A DNA stretch of 64,000 nt. Source: Deltaproteobacteria bacterium (GTDB taxonomy: Bacteria > Desulfobacterota > Syntrophia > Syntrophales > UBA2210). The notes under the pieces were generated by a model, which saw nothing but the letters and a program-made list of their open reading frames with translations, had not been told where the DNA came from and searched no databases. The translations under genes were made by a program, and so were the position numbers. Each line of letters starts with the position of its first letter. Positions within the stretch are counted from its first letter, which is position 1. This document shows, in pieces, positions 63,699 to 64,000 of this stretch. Where the stretch lies: NCBI GenBank assembly GCA_019313905.1, contig JAFDAI010000009.1, positions 1-64,000 on the forward strand. The letters run 5' to 3'.

Positions 63699-64000
63699 AT
63701 GGCACCCAGAAGTTGCAAGATAGCAGTTGTGATTCCCAAATATGGACTGGTGGGCGGCGGGGAAAAATTCGTCCGGGAATTAACGGAACGTATTGCCTCG
63801 AACCATCGCTATGATGTCCATGTCTTTGCAAATAAATGGGAGTCTCAATCTGATCGCATTACGTTCCATAAAGTCCCCGTCATCTCATTCCCTAAATTCT
63901 TGACTACCATCAGTTTTGCCTGGTTTGCCAATCGCAAAATAGCAAAAATGAATTTTGATATTATCCACACACACGACAGAATTCTTCATGCCGATATATT
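63699..64000 (+). CDS. glycosyltransferase family 4-type protein, truncated by window end
   Basis: About 100 residues are visible. They begin with a beta strand and glycine-rich loop (CKIAVVIPKYGLVGGGEKFVREL, quoted in part: VIPKYGLVGGGEKF) and continue with FDIIHTHDRI, the usual acceptor-side pattern of GT-B enzymes of family 4 that build LPS core or O-antigen. GAGG lies close before the ATG; a TTG nine bases upstream is an alternative. The donor and acceptor sugars cannot be told. It continues the envelope operon beyond the window. Confidence 0.8.
   Translation, partial: MAPRSCKIAVVIPKYGLVGGGEKFVRELTERIASNHRYDVHVFANKWESQSDRITFHKVPVISFPKFLTTISFAWFANRKIAKMNFDIIHTHDRILHADI

Noticed and set aside
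1-64000. CRISPR arrays, rRNA genes, replication origin
   Set aside because: No regularly spaced direct repeats, rRNA-like sequence or DnaA-box cluster was noticed anywhere in the window.

Overview
The window looks like a chromosome segment of an anaerobic, Gram-negative, selenium-using bacterium, most likely a Desulfobacterota (old Deltaproteobacteria) member close to the Syntrophales-type lineages. The evidence is a Tat-exported selenocysteine formate dehydrogenase, System II (ResB/CcsA) cytochrome c maturation, a 13-haem cytochrome, two sigma-54 activators, anaerobic acyl-CoA genes, and the run rpoZ-gmk-yicC-DUF4416-rfaE1 next to lysS-lolCD-bamA-skp-lpx. The taxon is an inference; no rRNA is present.

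Layout. (1) 1-19.4 kb is a mosaic accessory region of unrelated single genes with changing base composition: a stand-alone GMP-synthase-type PPase, an MBL hydrolase, an EamA transporter, a DUF4405 protein, two ATP-grasp ligases, an SDR, DUF2784, SRPBCC, methyltransferase, SGNH and thioesterase genes. Two attC-like inverted repeats flank the EamA/DUF4405 pair. Inside the region lies a catabolic block (acyl-CoA ligase, 3-hydroxyacyl-CoA dehydrogenase, a frameshifted 4-hydroxybutyryl-CoA-dehydratase-like gene, an SDR) next to a divergent AcoR-like sigma-54 activator; a sigma-54-type promoter sits before the SDR. (2) 19.6-24.3 kb: cysteine desulfidase, a Cys-rich PAS/sigma-54 regulator, mobB, DUF364 and an exported rhodanese. 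(3) 24.6-35.0 kb is a respiratory island: resB-ccsA, a 13-haem cytochrome interrupted by an in-frame UGA with a SECIS-like hairpin, a cytochrome b, then Sec-formate dehydrogenase alpha, beta and gamma, and fdhE. FNR-type boxes precede the cytochrome and, less perfectly, the dehydrogenase. (4) 35.1-46.5 kb is housekeeping: nth, a lytic transglycosylase, DUF350, a 142-bp MITE with target duplication, a cysteine synthase-cysteinyl-tRNA synthetase fusion, DUF1178, tRNA-Pro(CGG), pilC, rlmB, pyrF, rpoZ, gmk, yicC, DUF4416, rfaE1. (5) 46.7-64.0 kb is an envelope operon: lysS, lolC/lolD, bamA with an extra N-terminal domain, skp, lpxD, lpxA, lpxB, lpxK, a lipid A acyltransferase, waaF, gmhB, waaC, Trm112, msbA and the start of a glycosyltransferase.

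How the genes work together. Island 3 reads as a periplasmic formate-oxidising and cytochrome-based electron-transfer unit with its own haem-ligation machinery; MobB and FdhE support the molybdenum/tungsten cofactor and the enzyme. Region 5 builds lipid A and the heptose core, flips it (MsbA), releases lipoproteins (Lol) and inserts outer-membrane proteins (BamA/Skp). The strongest novelty candidate is the probable selenocysteine-containing multihaem cytochrome: its downstream hairpin shares sequence and shape with the one after the formate dehydrogenase UGA, as expected if one SelB reads both. The CysK-CysRS fusion with an altered zinc site is the second.
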